Shown: piece by piece, positions 6,204-8,172 of the stretch | Numbering within the stretch: position 1 is the first letter of the stretch | How the letters are laid out: each line of letters starts with the position of its first letter | Source: Planctomycetota bacterium | GTDB lineage: Bacteria; Planctomycetota; Phycisphaerae; WQYP01 | NCBI GenBank assembly: GCA_021818565.1 | Contig: JAKATV010000371.1 | Span: 1 to 8,172 of the forward strand | Reading direction: 5' to 3' | DNA: 8,172 nt | The notes under the pieces: model-generated | The model's input: only the letters and a program-made list of their open reading frames with translations | Database searches by the model: none | Told to the model about the DNA's origin: nothing | Program-made: the position numbers and the translations under genes

Positions 6204-7124
6204 ACGCACGGGCAAAATGCGGATGTTTTCCGGCAAGTTGTGCTCGAGAGTTTCCGCCAGGGCGTCGGCTTGGGCGGGTTGATCGGTGAGGATAAAAAGT
6301 GTTGAGCCGCTGCCGCTAAGGTGTACGGGGCGACCCACTAACGCTGTGATTTTATCGCGTAAATCGCGCAGACCGGCGGTGACGGAAAATGCGGGGGCTT
6401 CCAGATCGTTGCAAATTACAGCGCTGATTTCCGCAGCGCTTAACTGCGATATTTCCTGCCAGGGAATCGCTTTAGCATCCACAGCCGCCGCTTGTTTATC
6501 AAATTCCTGATAAACGTCTTTGGTGCTGGTGCCATACGGCGGAATGATTAACACGGCAAACAACAGGCGGCTAAATGGCAGTGGTTCAATAATTTCGCCC
6601 CGCCCGCGGCACACCGCGGATTGCCCATGAATGAAAAATGGCACATCACTGCCCAGAGTTGCCGCAAGTTTTGACAATTCCGCATGAGAAATGGGAACAT
6701 TCCATAATTGTTTCAGTGCCAGCAAGGTGGTTGCGGCATCAGAACTTCCGCCGCCTAAACCCCCGCCGGCGGGAATCAGTTTATGGAGATCAATTTGTGC
6801 GTGGGCGGCCACGCCGCCGGCTCTGGCCAACGCCAGCGCCGCGCGACCCGCGAGATTTTTTTCCGGCTCATTGGAAAGGTCCGCCGCCAGTCCGGAGAGT
6901 TGCAGGCGAAGACCCTGCGCGTTTTGGAAGGTCAGCGTATCGTAAAGTGAAATTGGCACAAACCAGGATTCAATATCATGAAAGCCATCAGGGCGGCGCG
7001 GAAATATCCGCAAGCCCAGATTCAATTTTGCCGGGGCGCGAAATGTCAGTACATCGCCCGCTTGGGTTGCCGGCATTACGGTCTGTTGATTAAGCTGATC
7101 CATTGTTAAATTATTGTGTACCAT
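6168..7124 (-). CDS. ispE: 4-diphosphocytidyl-2-C-methyl-D-erythritol kinase (IspE)
   Basis: IspE phosphorylates the 2-hydroxyl of 4-diphosphocytidyl-2-C-methylerythritol with ATP, the fourth step of the MEP route to isoprenoids (quinones, undecaprenyl carrier). It is a GHMP kinase: APAKLNLGL with conserved Lys33, RPDGFHDIES, the ATP loop PAGGGLGGGSSD (118-129), LGSDVPFFI with catalytic Asp160, and the C-terminal LSGSGSTLF (269-277). At 318 residues it is longer than E. coli IspE (283), mainly through about 27 residues before the first strand. The start at 7124 has only a weak GGA 10 nt upstream; ATG codons at residue 8 (7103) and residue 17 (7076) are alternatives and remove most of the extension. 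It lies 36 bp downstream of the aldo-keto reductase gene, so an operon is likely. Its 3' end overlaps the GH113-like gene on the opposite strand. Confidence 0.96.
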   Translation of the reverse strand: MVHNNLTMDQLNQQTVMPATQAGDVLTFRAPAKLNLGLRIFPRRPDGFHDIESWFVPISLYDTLTFQNAQGLRLQLSGLAADLSNEPEKNLAGRAALALARAGGVAAHAQIDLHKLIPAGGGLGGGSSDAATTLLALKQLWNVPISHAELSKLAATLGSDVPFFIHGQSAVCRGRGEIIEPLPFSRLLFAVLIIPPYGTSTKDVYQEFDKQAAAVDAKAIPWQEISQLSAAEISAVICNDLEAPAFSVTAGLRDLRDKITALVGRPVHLSGSGSTLFILTDQPAQADALAETLEHNLPENIRILPVRLFSRNPVADQR

Positions 7125-7160
7125 TTTTATAAATTCCGGATTTTATGACACGTGCGGAGT

Positions 7161-8162
7161 TTAACTTTCCAGCGCACTATCAATGGCTTTGAGTTCATCA
7201 GCGGTAAAGCTGCGATTGCCGAGAGCTTTGACATTTTCCTGGATTTGTGACACCCGGCTGGCCCCTATCAGGGCGGAAGTCACGCGCGAATCCCGGAGCA
7301 CCCAGACCAGGGACATCTGGGCCAGGCTTTGGCCGCGGGCTAATGCAATGTCATTAAGTTTTCTGATACGACTTTGCAGTTGCGGGGTAATTCTATCGGC
7401 CTTGAGAAAGCTGTAAGCTTTGGCGGCGCGCGAGTCTTCGGGGATATCCTTAAGATATTTATTGGTGAGTAAGCCTTGCGCCAGCGGGCAGAACGCAATG
7501 GCCCCGACCCCATGTTCACCCAGCACATCCAGCAGTTCGCTTTCAATCCAGCGTTCCAACATGGAATAGCGGGGCTGATGAATCAGACACGGTGTACCGA
7601 GTGATTTTAAAATGGCAAACGCCTGCCGGGTCTCGGCGGGCTTGTAGTTCGACAGTGCCACGTAAAGCGCCTTACCCTGCCGCACGGCCGCATCCAGCGC
7701 GCCCATGGTTTCCTCCAGCGGGGTTTGAGGGTCTGGGCGATGGGAATAGAAAATATCCACATAATCCAGGCCCATGCGTTGCAGGCTCTGATCCAAGCTG
7801 GCCAGCAGATACTTGCGCGATCCCCAATCACCATACGGCCCGGACCACATCGTGTAGCCGGCTTTGGTGGAAATAATCAGTTCATCGCGCCACGGATGCA
7901 GGTCCTGCCGCAACAATCGCCCGAAGTTTTCCTCCGCTGATCCGGGCGGCGGCCCATAGTTATTGGCCAGATCAAAATGCGTGATACCCAAATCAAAGGC
8001 GCAACGCAGCATGGCGCGTTGGTTTTCAAGTAAGTCCACCCCCCCAAAGTTATGCCAAAGCCCCAAAGAAATTGCCGGCAACTTTAGTCCGGATTTCCCG
8101 CAGCGGTTATACACCATCGTGTCATATCGATTGGAGGCGGGCACCCAGGGATTATATTGCAT
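7161..8162 (-). CDS. yghZ: Aldo-keto reductase, YghZ/GpR type (L-glyceraldehyde 3-phosphate reductase family)
   Basis: This 333-residue protein is closely similar by eye to E. coli YghZ (GpR, AKR14 family), an NADPH-dependent reductase of L-glyceraldehyde 3-phosphate that also detoxifies methylglyoxal. Shared stretches include RCGKSGLKLPAISLGLWHNF, DLGITHFDLANNYGPPPG, RDELIISTKAGY, KYLLASLDQSL, DIFYSHR and CPLAQGLLTNKYL. With the ATG at 8162 as residue 1, the catalytic tetrad is Asp64, Tyr69, Lys100 and His141. The cofactor-binding SALIGASRVSQIQENVKAL segment is present near the C-terminus. It is about 13 residues shorter than the 346-residue E. coli protein at its C-terminal end. GGAG (8169-8172) lies 6 nt before this ATG; a TTG at 8168 would abut that site and is unlikely. 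ispE follows after 36 bp. The YghZ subgroup is convincing, but the physiological substrate is inferred from the family. Confidence 0.94.
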   Translation of the reverse strand: MQYNPWVPASNRYDTMVYNRCGKSGLKLPAISLGLWHNFGGVDLLENQRAMLRCAFDLGITHFDLANNYGPPPGSAEENFGRLLRQDLHPWRDELIISTKAGYTMWSGPYGDWGSRKYLLASLDQSLQRMGLDYVDIFYSHRPDPQTPLEETMGALDAAVRQGKALYVALSNYKPAETRQAFAILKSLGTPCLIHQPRYSMLERWIESELLDVLGEHGVGAIAFCPLAQGLLTNKYLKDIPEDSRAAKAYSFLKADRITPQLQSRIRKLNDIALARGQSLAQMSLVWVLRDSRVTSALIGASRVSQIQENVKALGNRSFTADELKAIDSALES

Positions 8163-8168
8163 AAACAA

Positions 8169-8172
8169 CTCC
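8169..8172 (-). promoter_or_regulatory. Ribosome binding site of the aldo-keto reductase gene
   Basis: Read on the - strand, GGAG at the right edge precedes the ATG at 8162-8160 by 6 nt and decides the start. The promoter, and any gene upstream in the same operon, lie outside the window. Confidence 0.65.

Noticed and set aside
1..8172. CRISPR array, transposase or insertion sequence, tRNA or rRNA, phage or toxin-antitoxin module
   Set aside because: I found no regular spaced repeats, no transposase-like protein, no tRNA cloverleaf and no small paired genes on either strand.

Overview
The window reads as ordinary chromosomal DNA from a GC-rich (roughly 55%) free-living bacterium. It holds seven genes that can be supported: five on the + strand and two on the - strand. 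The gene mix (acetyl-CoA synthetase, DHFR, MEP-pathway IspE, a GH113-like glycosidase, an AAA/STAND-type ATPase) would fit a Planctomycetota- or Phycisphaerae-like genome. That is an impression from protein character only, and no marker gene or RNA in the window tests it.

Layout. Bases 1-325 contain no convincing gene. A universal stress protein follows (326-967, + strand), then about 320 bp of non-coding DNA with a strong GC hairpin and a 13-bp direct repeat. Acetyl-CoA synthetase (acs, 1288-3243) is followed 7 nt later by dihydrofolate reductase (folA, 3251-3781), so the two are probably co-transcribed. A good sigma70-like promoter overlaps the folA stop codon and leads into an orphan P-loop ATPase with a C-terminal winged helix (3859-5055). 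After 62 bp comes a membrane-anchored or exported GH113-like glycoside hydrolase with a TTG start (5118-6203). Its 3' end overlaps by 36 bp the convergent - strand ispE gene (6168-7124). ispE lies 36 bp downstream of a YghZ/GpR-type aldo-keto reductase (7161-8162), so these two look like an operon read leftward.

How the genes relate. Acs activates acetate to acetyl-CoA. FolA regenerates tetrahydrofolate. IspE carries out the ATP-dependent fourth step of the MEP isoprenoid pathway. The aldo-keto reductase probably reduces L-glyceraldehyde 3-phosphate and methylglyoxal-type aldehydes, close to the triose-phosphate pool that feeds the MEP pathway. The stress protein may serve general stress or energy sensing.

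No CRISPR array, transposase, tRNA, rRNA or phage module is visible. The least explained items are the orphan ATPase, its pairing with the GH113-like protein, and the structured gap upstream of acs. I see no clear evidence of a new multi-gene system.
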